Source of the DNA: Marsupella aquatica
Lineage: Eukaryota; Marchantiophyta
Direction of reading: 5' to 3'
Assembly: GCA_973895155.1 (NCBI GenBank)
Contig: OZ316891.1
Span: forward strand, 19,406,001 to 19,470,000
Length of the DNA stretch: 64,000 nt
The notes under the pieces were generated by a model that saw only the letters and a program-made list of their open reading frames with translations, made no database searches and was not told the origin of the DNA. Below, in pieces: positions 37,201 to 48,173 of the stretch. A program made the position numbers and the translations under genes. How positions within the stretch are numbered: position 1 is the first letter of the stretch; each line of letters starts with the position of its first letter.

Positions 37201-40200
37201 GCCATTATGATGGACGGACAAGATTTCCGGAGATAAGAAATGGAGATGGCTCAGATCGACTCTTCCCCCTGATTTTATTAACCAAGGGGTCCACGAACTA
37301 ATTGTTATTTAAATGCTTGTCATTCATAAGGCACATTGAATTAAGTGCAAAAATCCTAGCACCCTTGTGTTATAAAATTTGAATGTACTTTTCATTGGTC
37401 AGTGTGCTTTTCTTGGCAGGCACTTTACTTACATTATTTTATGCTTCTAGTTATGCTCTCATATATTATTTATTTTCAGATCACTACAAGACCAAAAATC
37501 AAGCATGTTCCAGGATGAGTATGCTATAATCCAGGTTTCTTTATAAATGTGAGCATCAGGGATTGTGTGAACACAACATTGTTTCTGGCCAAGAATCATG
37601 GACAGAAGATCTGTGACATTAATTATAGCAAAGAGAGCTATGTAGTGCCACAATGCATGTTTAGAGAGGGAAATTGGTCCCAGGTCTGCTTAATATCATA
37701 TTACTCCTCTCTCAACAAATGCAATAGGGGTCTCAAACTTCAAATTTTGATACACCTTAACTTAGTAGTTAAGGGACAGAAACAATTATGGATTACAAAA
37801 TCCAGGATCCATGACAGTTTACCATGAAGATTGGTCATATGCTATGACCATAAGTCACTGTAGAGACTAGTGAATTTTCATAACCGCGTGAAAAAGCTAT
37901 CATCCCTAACTCTGAAAGCTTGAGACTCCCTAATGAACACCCCATACTATGATCATTTGTTTATGACCAACAACCATATCCCTAACTATGAAACTTCTGG
38001 CACCAGTAATGAATCCCCCCATTTTTTGACAGTCTAATAAACTCCCGCAAATGCAATTCATTTCCAGTTCTCTATAATTGCAATAAGTTCTCAAGTGGAA
38101 TGCCTGGATAACTACAATTCTGAAAGTTCTCCCAAGTACGCCTGTGGGATTGAACTGAGTGAGGAGTGACTCTACTAGGGCGTCTCAAAGCAGGGCCGTA
38201 AGGAAAAGCTATGGGACACCAGTTGTGCCCATAAAACACCTTATGACTTATGACGTACCAGACTTTATGGGCCATTGGTTGCAGGGGGGATATGCGTTGA
38301 CCCGTGCCATAAGCGATGAGTTATGGGTACTCCCGCCCATTGTAAGTGTGTGGTTGCCCCATCCCTGTCTGATGAGCCCATGCCAAGCCTCAACAAGCGA
38401 TCACAATAGCATTCAATAATACATAGTGACTGACACGTTGTTTCTGTTCCTAGATGATGCTATGTTGTGATGATGCAATGCACATACTGATTCAAAGTTG
38501 GGAAAGTTGGGTAGACAAAAACACAAAAAAATTACACAACGTTCGTGCTCTGTGTTACTCCTCAGAGTTGAAATTATGGGTTTCGGTCAGTAGCCATGAC
38601 ACTTTCTTATAGAAGCCGATTTGGCCTCGCATAACTTTTATGGCATGCAGTTCACGTAACTCATTCAGTGGAGTACATGCTTGATGGGACCCTTGCCAAA
38701 ACAAATGTACGTGACAGGCCCCTACTAAAATGTTGTTACAAACTAGGCCCCCTACATAGGTTCCGTAGGTTCCGTACACATGGTTCTTATGTGGTGCCTA
38801 ATTGCTGGTCAACCATATATTTCTCACCGCAATCTTTCGCACTCCGCGTCATAGTCCACCGCATGAACAAGTATGCTTGAAGACATTTCACATGATTACA
38901 GAGTGCCTGGGGATCCACCGTTACATGATAGCAGGTTTGTACAATAGTAGTCTAGTTCTTGAGGCTAGCAACATTTTCCCGTTATGAGTGACTCCATGGT
39001 GTCTCTGTTTCACACTTAGACAACTTTTGCAACACATGAAAACAACCAAGAGTAAAAAATCCTTGGTTCCTTCCATACTTATACAAATTTGGGGTCTAGA
39101 TGTGAGAAGACAACATTTATGTTGTGTTTGTTCCACACTTGCACAATTTTTGAACGTTGCAATAGGGACCAATGGTCAAAAGTAAAGGATTCATTCCATA
39201 CTTAGACAAAAGGACAAAAAGAATCGTCAAAATATCATGCAAACCCTATGCATAGTTTGCATGAAGCCACCTAAGAACAGACTATATGGTAAGAATTCAA
39301 ACCTAAGGACATGAACTATATTGTCTTCACTTATGAACTCACAATTCGAGCGACGACCGCAATTACTCCATGGTTCCCCTCACAGTGTAGTTTGTCATTT
39401 AACATGATTTGACTCTAAACTTTACAATAGATCTTATTGGTGATACATCAAACTATGACTACTTATAGGAAGTTTACAAATACATATGATGTAAAGGTTT
39501 TTGAAGACTACTAATTTGTAACAAAAGTTTCATAAGAGCCTATCACCTAAATAGGTACTATCACATGCATGTATCTTCATTCCTTGCTTTGACACAGCTA
39601 ACTTGATTATTTTGGGGATTCCCATCATGTTTTGGGTCCCATCAAGCATATTCTTGTTTTGGGTCCCATCATGTTTTGGGTCCCATCAAGCATATTCTTG
39701 TTTGGGGTCCCATCATGTTTTGGGTCCCATCAAGCATATACCTCCATTCAGTACTTTGAGACACCCAACTTGATGTTTTGGCTGTTCAGCTACTGACTAC
39801 AGTATTTAACTGTCGAGCAGAGGGGTTCATAATTGCTATGTGGAGACCACCTTGACCCATTAATGGTGGTCAGAGGCCCCATTAATGCTGTTGTTCCGTT
39901 AAACCCTGAAGGAGGAGTTCGACACGAGCGTACTCAGGCTGCAGAATTTTGCATCATGACGTCCTGAATTGGGCCACGTGCCTCATCGATGCAGTCGGCA
40001 TCTCTATTCGCTCTCATGTGATCCAACAATCCAAGTGTCGTGAACTTTGGGTACTTCTGCGCCCTCTGATCCATTCCCAAATAAAAAAAGTCTTTCCGAC
40101 GTGAAACGATCGATGCATCACACATGCTGGAAGTCTTCTCAAATCCAATTCTAACTTCTTGAGATACACGGCCACGATCAAGCTCTCCTTCAATGGCGAG

Positions 40201-40423
40201 AGGACGATGGTTGGGACTCCCGATTACACTACTGACTCACAAAGGACTCCGTCGTTGTTCTGACCTGCAGACTGTCTCAGTTGTATGACGACTTAACGAG
40301 GGAGACGGGACTTGAATCTGGAATTCTGGAGCCGTACTCTTGATTGGTAATGGTCCTGTCACAATGTGTAACTTACTGGATACAAAATAATGAGATGTAG
40401 TCGTCGCCAGCATCAATTCGGGG
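34250..40423. other. Gene-poor intergenic region
   Basis: About 6.2 kb without a gene I can support; all open frames are short and lack family signatures. It is AT-rich with scattered homopolymers (for example T-runs near 35680 and 36060) and one clear minisatellite at 39621-39740. Confidence 0.5.
39621..39740. repeat. 44-bp tandem repeat
   Basis: The unit CCCATCATGTTTTGGGTCCC followed by ATCAAGCATATTCTTGTTTT starts at 39621, 39665 and 39709; the third copy is partial. The unit itself contains a smaller internal repeat (GGGTCCCATCA). Confidence 0.85.
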
Positions 40424-43400
40424 TCACTTATGTGGATGATAGTAGGTTACCACAGTGTACACGGTGGCGACTACAGTGGCCATCAAGGTGAGAAGGACCA
40501 CCAGGATGACAAATACTACTAATCCTACAAGCCAGGGCCTCGCAAGATAGAATTTTCTGAAATCTTCGTAACGAACGTTTCTGGTTTGCGAGCAGTGGTG
40601 GGAAATGTTCTCGTACACATCTTGAAACTGGGGGCTTAATGCCAAGACATAACCGGTGGGCAACGTTTTCCACATATCGGCCACCGCTTTGTTGCTGCCC
40701 AGGCTGTTGGCTCTAATGACGCCCGATTCAATCAATAACTCCACGTCTTCTTCTGTATCGATTAGATTGTCCATGAGATGAATGTAGGACAAGAGATCGT
40801 TCCTCTTTTCCACGACGTGCTCGTAGGCCACCAAGTTTCTAAGAAGTCCCTCTGTTTCGACGAGCACGTCTAACGCAGGAAGGTACAGTGTTCCCTGGAA
40901 ACCGTTCCTACTTCTTTTGAAAGAGACCTCCGAAATGTATCTAGTTTTTCCTACGGCTACTTGAATTCCGACCCTTCTCAATTGTGTCAAAGCTGGAATG
41001 TGGTCTATCCTTACACCATCTTCTGTAGTTCGACCCTGAAACGAGGAACAGATGGAAATCCAGAGAATTCATTAGATCCCTCTACTCAGATTCATCTCGT
41101 ATTTCTAGAACAGAAACAACAACAGATAACTACTGAACTGGAGAAGGCTGTTTCATCCATCAGCCGCTCCACCTAAATTAGGACCTTGGAGACAAATGAA
41201 ATAATGAAGAACCGCGTACTGAGTCGAACCTACCGTCGATAGAATTGGAAAGAAAGACCTCTCTACTAACTATGGACACCCCATCGTAAAGTTTTATTGA
41301 ACCTTCACTTGATTGCTGATCACAATCTGAAGCAGACACCACATCTCAGAAAAAAAATACGCAGGCCCGGAATCGGCCCAAATGAGATCGACCAAAGGCA
41401 CTATTCTATCCAGTAAAAAATATAGGGGGTTCTGTCTGTGACGACCAGACGTAGACTTCTCAGAATCAATCCACTTCGAAAGCGGCAATTTAATTGGGCA
41501 GACCAGAATTTAAGCGAGAGAATCCTGTCATGAGAACGGGAGCTGATATTCGCATGGCAAAGGAGAGCTCTGCAAGGATTGATCAAAAGGACCTATAGCC
41601 GAAGCATCTTCAGCTCGACGGCGAGTAGGCTCGACAGCATAGTAGAAGATGGCGACACTCGATTCGGTCTTTCTTCTAAGATACTGACATTACAAGGATG
41701 TACGAAGTCCTCGCCCAGTATCAACAGCCTAGTTTAAAATGTAAAAAAGCACGAGACTCATAGATGTTATGCACAAGCCTAGCAACAGAGCTCCCGTTCG
41801 GGCCCAGACAATGCCACTTTTGAAAAAAGGTTGGTGACCAACAGACATGTCGGGAGATCTGGATTGATTTTCACGTACCTGTGAAGGTGCGCAAAGCAAG
41901 CACCTGCCGACGAAGGCACACAACGAACGACGGGGTTTTGGCGGGCGTGCATTTTGATTACCATACTGGCAATTGAATCCTGGAGTACATTCTGACAACG
42001 AACGTCGGGATGGAGAAGCGTCTCCTCCGCAGTTCAGCGATGGAAACCGCTCGGACCTCGAGCGTCGATTTTCGCTTTCTTCTTCGACTTCTCCTGGTTC
42101 CGACATGCAATAGCAGCGCCAGCTAGAGCCGGGGCTGCTAGTACGTTCTTGCCGGGTAGGTTTGTCAGGCAATTCCGGAACATTGACGGTCGTCTGCAAA
42201 TTCGGCTGCGCAAGTTCTTGAACGACTAGATTGGGTTTCCTACCACTTGCTTGTCCCTGCCCAAGTTCATGAACCATTAGATTGGATTTCCTATCACTCG
42301 CTGGTCTACTGGATAGCTGGCTCCGCGGTGAGGACGGCTCAGAATCTAGTGACCACGCACTCCCGTCCCCAAATACCCGTGGTGACGCAATCCATGGCCG
42401 CAGCGTGTACAAATTAGAGCCTGGGGGACCTCGTAAAGGTTCAGGTAACCGATGTGCGACCATCTTCTCCTTCCCTTGGCTGCCGAAAAACTCTCTGCGG
42501 CTAGAGTGACCGTCTGGTGTGGTCACCCGGAACCCATCGACAGCTTGATTCTTTCTGGGCAGAGAAGCAGGGGACGCCTGCGCTTCAAGCTTTGAAGCAG
42601 GGGACTCCTTTTCTACGCTTGAAGCACGGTCTGTAAAACTGGAGGATGCTAGTGAAATTCCCGCTTGCTGTGACGTCGAGCTTGGCGTTCCTGGCTGAGC
42701 GACTGATAGGGGAGAGGGTGCTGGTTGACTAGGGGCTGCAGCATAAGGGGTTCCTGGGGTGCCTGGTACATTGTCTGGATGTTGCGCCATGGCTATTCTC
42801 TCCAGGCTGCTGTGCCCGGACTCACGCTCGTCAACCCTCCTCTTTCCTTCCCCGAAACGACTCTCAGGTGAGAATAACCTCGTCATGTCTTCTCCCCGGA
42901 AAAGGAATTGAACTCGTTCGGCTTGATTTTTGAATGAAACATTTCCAGACCCCTGGGGCTGCGAATCTTCTATAATTTCTTGGGTGGGAGGGACCACGGA
43001 AGACCTGGATAAAGAGCTCTGATTCCCTAATTCCTTGCGCCCCTGCGACTCAGTGCGCAGACTACTCGTTTCGAACGGTAGGCGTGCCGAGGCCTCAGGA
43101 GCGGGCTCTGTCGAGACTCTAGTCGACTCCGCTTTTGAACCACCAATTTCATTTTTGCGAGTTTTCTCGAGAGGCTTGAGGGGATTGTAACAGATTACGT
43201 CATACAGACAGTGCAGCAAATGCTTGCATTCTCTAAAACTAACCTTCTGGATTGTCTCCCTCAGCACAAGAAACCCTGGAAGATTGGAGTAGACCATTTC
43301 CACAGCATCCATGACAATCTTGTGAAGCGGATCGACAACATCGTCGTCGCTCTTGTCAGAGAGTATGCGACGCAGCCTGGACTTCTCCGCAGTGGACATT

Positions 43401-44095
43401 AAATCCACGACATTGCGAATCAGCTCGAGTGGAATCTGATTTTGGAACAAGAACATGTCGAAAAGAACGAGGCCTCTCCGACTCCACAAGGGTTCTCTTT
43501 GAATCACCTCGGTGATGAGTGGGTACTGCTCTCTACATGTCGTGCAAATGGCCTGGTGACTTCCTTGAATAAAGCAGACCACAAACACTGCATCCAAACA
43601 CAACAAATTCGTCACGGTTTCCATGTCTCTTTCAGGAACCACTTCTAAGTCGTCGTAAAACCCAACCTGACTCATGACTGATCCTCCCACAAGCTTCCCG
43701 CATACTCGAGACCAACGTCGAATCCCTACAATGTCCTTAAAAACGCGGGCGAGTTCATAACGGTGATCGTCGAGCCGGGAGACTTTCCTCTCATGAAGAT
43801 CATACAGTCCGAAGGAGAAGAACTTTGGAGTGTAGCTCTCTTTATTGACTTTTAGTAGGTGCGTGGGCACCTTGAAGATCGTGGAACCAGCGGTCCCATG
43901 CTTGTTCCTGGCCCGCCGAGGCTGCTTGTGCTCAAGTTCGTTCCCGATGTTGACGACCCAGTTGCGCAACTCTTGGCTGATCAACACGCCGGGACTCTCT
44001 GGAACTTCCTCCTCCATCTCCAATCCTAGGATCTTTCCTAGCTTTCCAACAACTGATTTGGTGACCTTGTCCAGGTCGTACTCAAAATGAAACAT
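40424..44095 (-). CDS. DUF247 family membrane protein with long disordered insertion
   Basis: DUF247 is a plant protein family with an extracytosolic or cytosolic domain held by a C-terminal membrane span; biochemical function is unknown, and members are candidate self-incompatibility determinants in grasses. Exon 1 is 44095-41879 and exon 2 is 41035-40424, giving 942 residues. The donor CACAG|GTACGT and the acceptor CGTTTCAG|GG flank an 843-bp phase-0 intron. The N-terminal half shows FKVPTHLLKVNKESYTPKFF, LDAVFVVCFIQG and FDMFLFQNQIPLELI. The C-terminal half (exon 2) shows IPALTQLRRVGIQ, LVAYEHVV, SYIHLMDNLIDTEEDVELL and a final span WLVGLVVFVILVVLLTLMA. Between them lie about 400 Ser/Pro/Gln/Arg-rich residues absent from most family members. 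An upstream GTG would add seven residues; ATG 44095 is preferred. If the intron is retained, the frame ends at 41729 with its own hydrophobic tail. Confidence 0.88.
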
Positions 44096-44808
44096 TGGAT
44101 GGTTCCTCCTCGACACGCTTGTTCACTTCCATGATCAATAGGCCCGGAGCAATGACACCGGGCTCCATCATGTTCGATCCGTTCGGCAAGGGATCGAGAT
44201 TCTAGTCGATCATCTGTGACAAAGCTCTAACTTGGCTCAACCTTTTTCTAAATCACAATGAAGAGTGCCATCAATCATCATGATCGATCTAAGAGCGGTA
44301 AATCAGCACAAACCTATAGACTGAGATGAAATCCCGTTGTTTGTCAGTATATCCTCTTCTCCAAAACCAAGGGGAGGAACCACTACTATAGGTGGCAACA
44401 CATGTAGATCATGGTGGCCAGATCTAATGTATGACAAGACTGCTCCAGAGCATTACTTTGGATGCTTCATGAGTGCTTCCACTAATTTGGACAGTCAGGT
44501 CCTTTTCAGAAGAGGTCACCGAGACAATTTTCAATCTTGAGAAATGTACTGGAGTCCATTGAAAAGTGGACATTATGTCATTTGCATTATTTCACAGCTG
44601 CCTCAACGATGTGACTTTTTGCTGAGCCTTTTCCATCAGCCCCGGACTCTCGGAGGGTGATACGCAACGGCGTTGGTTCATTACCATCTGCCAGAGCCTT
44701 TGGTAGCACTGTAAGTCATTGGAGCAGCCGGATCGCTAGAGTGTTGTTGCATACCCATCTGTAAAAACTCTTCAAAAGCTTTCTCAGATTGTCCACTGCA
44801 AGTCAGGG

Positions 44809-45033
44809 TCACGAATATTTACCTAACCGATCACTTGGGTTGGATGAGCTGATGAGCACTGCTGTAAGCTCTCCATCGTCCATCGAAAAGTTGGCTTGCT
44901 GGACGAGGGACTGTCCACTGGCGGCTCCTAGAGGAGCAATTATTATGGCCCCAGTGAGTGAGCGCAAAAGGAGGAGGAGAGCCCAATGTTTCCGCGTGCT
45001 CGATCTGCACTCTTGATAAATAGCTGCCTCCAT
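44809..45033 (-). CDS. Possible small secreted protein or first exon
   Basis: From ATG 45033 the frame encodes about 74 residues. A basic stretch is followed by a hydrophobic core (HWALLLLLRSLTGAIIIAPL) and a small-residue region (GAASG) that would suit a signal peptidase site, then an acidic, Ser-rich segment. A possible donor (TTAG|GTAAAT) lies near its end, so it may be only a first exon. No downstream exon could be joined convincingly and no family is recognised. Confidence 0.22.
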   Translation of the reverse strand: MEAAIYQECRSSTRKHWALLLLLRSLTGAIIIAPLGAASGQSLVQQANFSMDDGELTAVLISSSNPSDRLGKYS

Positions 45034-45350
45034 TGTTGCAGTTCTCGTGGCTTGTTTGTCGTTCACGGTCCAATTCTAGCCTTCAATGCTAGAATTCTTT
45101 CCATTCGTACACGAGAGGAATGATGTAGAGCCGCAATTACAGTTGCCAGGGAGCGGTCACCGGTCAGCATTCTCTTCTCATGCTCCTGCTCCGACTGCAG
45201 CACTATTAACTTATTGCTCCACAGTCCACACAATGCCGACATTGCAACTCGTGCTTCATCATTTCATGAACGCTCGAATGGATTCTCAGTCGACTCGTAA
45301 AGAAAGTGACACCCACTTCTTGTAGACTCGAGGTTTCGCTCATATGCTTC

Positions 45351-45890
45351 GACAGATTTGTAAACCGGGATTGACTGCATCCAACCGTTGATATGCGCTG
45401 GGATGACATATGTTACACTACGGATTAGAAAAGAGAGTGTAGCGAACGACAGATTTCTAAACCGGGATGGACTGCATCCAACCGTTGATATGCGTTGGGA
45501 TGACATATGTTACCATAGGGATTAGAAAAAGAGATTGTATAATGATTCTCCTATTAAGTTACTTCAATTATTTCTAAGTACCTGAGAAAGGAAACATTAA
45601 TGTATGTAAAAATATAGCGAACGACAGATTTCTAAACCGGGATGTACAGCATCCAACCGGATGAAATATGCTACACTAGGGATTAGAAAAGAGAGTGTAG
45701 TGAACGACAGATTTCTATACCGATGGACTGCATCCAACCGTTGATACGGCTGGGATGAAATATGTTACACTAGGGATTAGAAAAGAGAGTGCAGCAAACG
45801 ACAGACTTCAAAACCAAGATGGACTGCATCCAACCGTTGATATGTGCTGAGATGACATATGTTACACTAGAGATTAGAAGAGAGTGTAAA
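45351..45890. repeat. Tandem array, ~97-bp unit, five copies
   Basis: Units begin at GACAGATTT near 45351, 45448, 45623, 45706 and 45800. Each has TGGACTGCATCCAACCGTTG, then GATGACATATGTTACACTA and GGATTAGAAAAGAGAGTGTA. Copies 3 and 4 carry small deletions and about 80 bp of unrelated AT-rich sequence separates copies 2 and 3. Confidence 0.85.
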
Positions 45891-47264
45891 GTGAAGTTTA
45901 AGTGGTGATAATGGAGAGGTATATGCTTGATAGACCCCTTAGCTGGAAAACCTGGTGTGATGGCCCATGAAACATTAGTTAGAGTTTGTCAGATGTTCTT
46001 GTGATAATTCTTGTAAAGTGCATCCCTTCATTGTAGACCTGGAACTTGTTACATGGTAGATTTATGGGAGAAACTATGGTGAAATGTTATCGCAGTGACA
46101 AGGATCCATGCCTTTTCGCTACCCAGTGATGAAATGCTGAAAGTCTAGGGAAGGCTGAAATTGTGATTTCTGTTGTAAAATTCAAACTCAAAGTGAAGGC
46201 ACTATAGGTAATTCTTCTGGAAAAAAAAATTCAAATGCTGGGGGAGAAACATCTCATTCAATGTCTATCACAAGGTTTTGATTGTGTCCGAGCATTGAGA
46301 TGTGCAGGATAACATGTTTTACACTGATGATTAAAAATTAATTGTGTGAACCAAAGTTTGAGCACTCAACTATTCAACACCCACTTTAACTACTTGAAAA
46401 GGGTATCAAATGGGAATTTTTAGCATCTCTATATTGCTCAATTCCAATTGCATTTGAGAAAGTTATGAGTGCCAAAAGTAAGCTTGGTTAGGCAGCCAGT
46501 CTGACCTTGTTTTCATGTTCTTGTGACTGTAAAGTGGATGAGGTTCATCTTAATTGAATGATCTAGGGGCAAAGTCCATCTTGGACTCCACTGTACTTAT
46601 AATCGCAACATAGCAGAGTACTCTAAAAAAGTGAGCAGTAAGCTTTGATGGGGTCTCAATCCACACCTGCTTAGAAGGGATTTCTAAGCTTGCATCTGAA
46701 TTTTGACTGGGATAATACAACTTTGGAATAAAATAGCTACACTTTCCTTCTAATAACAGTTGTGGTTCCAATCGGATGTCGTACAAATACACATCTATAC
46801 ACAACTACAGTAACCCTTGTTGCTCAGCATCTAACTGATGCAAACTAAAAATTATCAACACCTCAGAACCAAATGCACAAAGTAGTCCATACTATGCATT
46901 CATGGAACCTTTGCAGTCTGCCTCCTCCGTTGAGCAAAGCCCACCCCCTGGCCATTCGAGACTCCAGGCCTACAGACACAACAAAACCCTGCCAAAAATA
47001 CTAAATGTTCACATGCCAACCCACATCACTCCGCAACTTAGAAAATTAAGGAGCCATTCTCCTCTCCTCAAAGGTACACCCCTCCCATGGCACCTGAAGT
47101 GGTAACCTGCATGCATTGTCACTCAAACCCAGGTGACCACTACTAGCAGTGGGTGACCTGGATTCTTTTGAGACCCAAGTTTGTGGTCTCAATTTTTTCT
47201 TGGCGTGGTTTGCTGGGGTTCCCTGGTGCTGCTGCAGATCATGCATGGGTACCCGCCCCCGCCG

Positions 47265-47283
47265 CCCCCCCCCCCCCCCCCCC
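47265..47283. repeat. Run of 19 C
   Basis: An uninterrupted C homopolymer follows GCCG. Its length may be a sequencing estimate. On the minus strand it would be a G-run able to form quadruplex structures. Confidence 0.8.
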
Positions 47284-47915
47284 TGGTCTACCTTTGTCTT
47301 GGTCCATCTTGCAGGTGCTGGCATTTGTGGCTTCTTGCTGGGTAATAATTAGGGGTCTAGTTAGAGACTCTTGTAATTCTGAAAATTCAGGGAAAAATCC
47401 ATGTCATCTCATAAATTCTTAACCATTGGATCTGTGTAATTGGACCATCTAGATTCTTATCATGTGTGAGCACTTGTGTGAACAGTTAAGTGGGACAAAA
47501 GTATCACTTCAATTCTCAGCCATTGGATGTTTATGATTGGAGCATCTAGATGCTTTGCATGTGGGAACACATGTGGGACAAAAATGGGAACTAATGTCAG
47601 ATTGCATTAGATAATGTCCATGCATTCATGTCATGCCAAAATAGATGCATGTCTCCCATTTTGCTTAACCATACCATGCCAAAGTGAATGAGTGCAATTA
47701 ACTTTCCCCCCATTCCACGCCTCCACATCTATTCTCCACCAAATCATCATCATCAAACACTACAGTACAAGTTCCCCCCCCCCTCCTAAATCCCCCTTTT
47801 TTCTTTAACTTTTGTCCTTTATAAAATGAGGAAGGAGTGTGGGTAAATCGTAGCACTTCATCAAAACATAAACTTTTTTGGTGCCATCAGATCCACCAAG
47901 ACACTCCTCTCACTA

Positions 47916-48173
47916 CACGATGATTGGATATTATGCACAACTACCTCAATATCAATCACCCATTTACAATGTTATATAATCCCTATAATCAACCATTAAA
48001 GGGCTCTATAAAAATATTTGAAGTTTTGGATGATTGGACATTATTTGACAATATTTGGGAAGTTTTCGTTGATTGGTATTGAGCTAGTTTTGCATAATAT
48101 CCAATCACCCAAACTTCAAATATTTTTGTAGAGCCCTTGCTGGTTACTTATAGGGATTATATAACATTGTAAA
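47916..48173. mobile_element. Long inverted repeat, MITE-like hairpin
   Basis: The arm at 47963-48043 (TTTACAATGTTATATAATCC ... AATATTTGAAGTTT) is matched in reverse complement by 48094-48173, at about 85-90% identity by eye, with a 50-bp loop. The outer stretch 47916-47955 also pairs with the region at about 48075-48115. There is no open frame. A palindromic miniature transposable element or a hairpin RNA locus would both look like this. Confidence 0.65.

Noticed and set aside
40424-41035. C-terminal DUF247 piece as a separate gene
   Set aside because: It has no ATG in frame at its start, begins right after a good acceptor, and joins the upstream exon in phase with the expected domain order.
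45206-45506. Two minus-strand frames starting with the same peptide
   Set aside because: They are translations of neighbouring units of the 97-bp tandem array.
45351-45890. CRISPR-like array
   Set aside because: The repeats are ~97-bp direct tandem units without short unique spacers, and the window is clearly eukaryotic.
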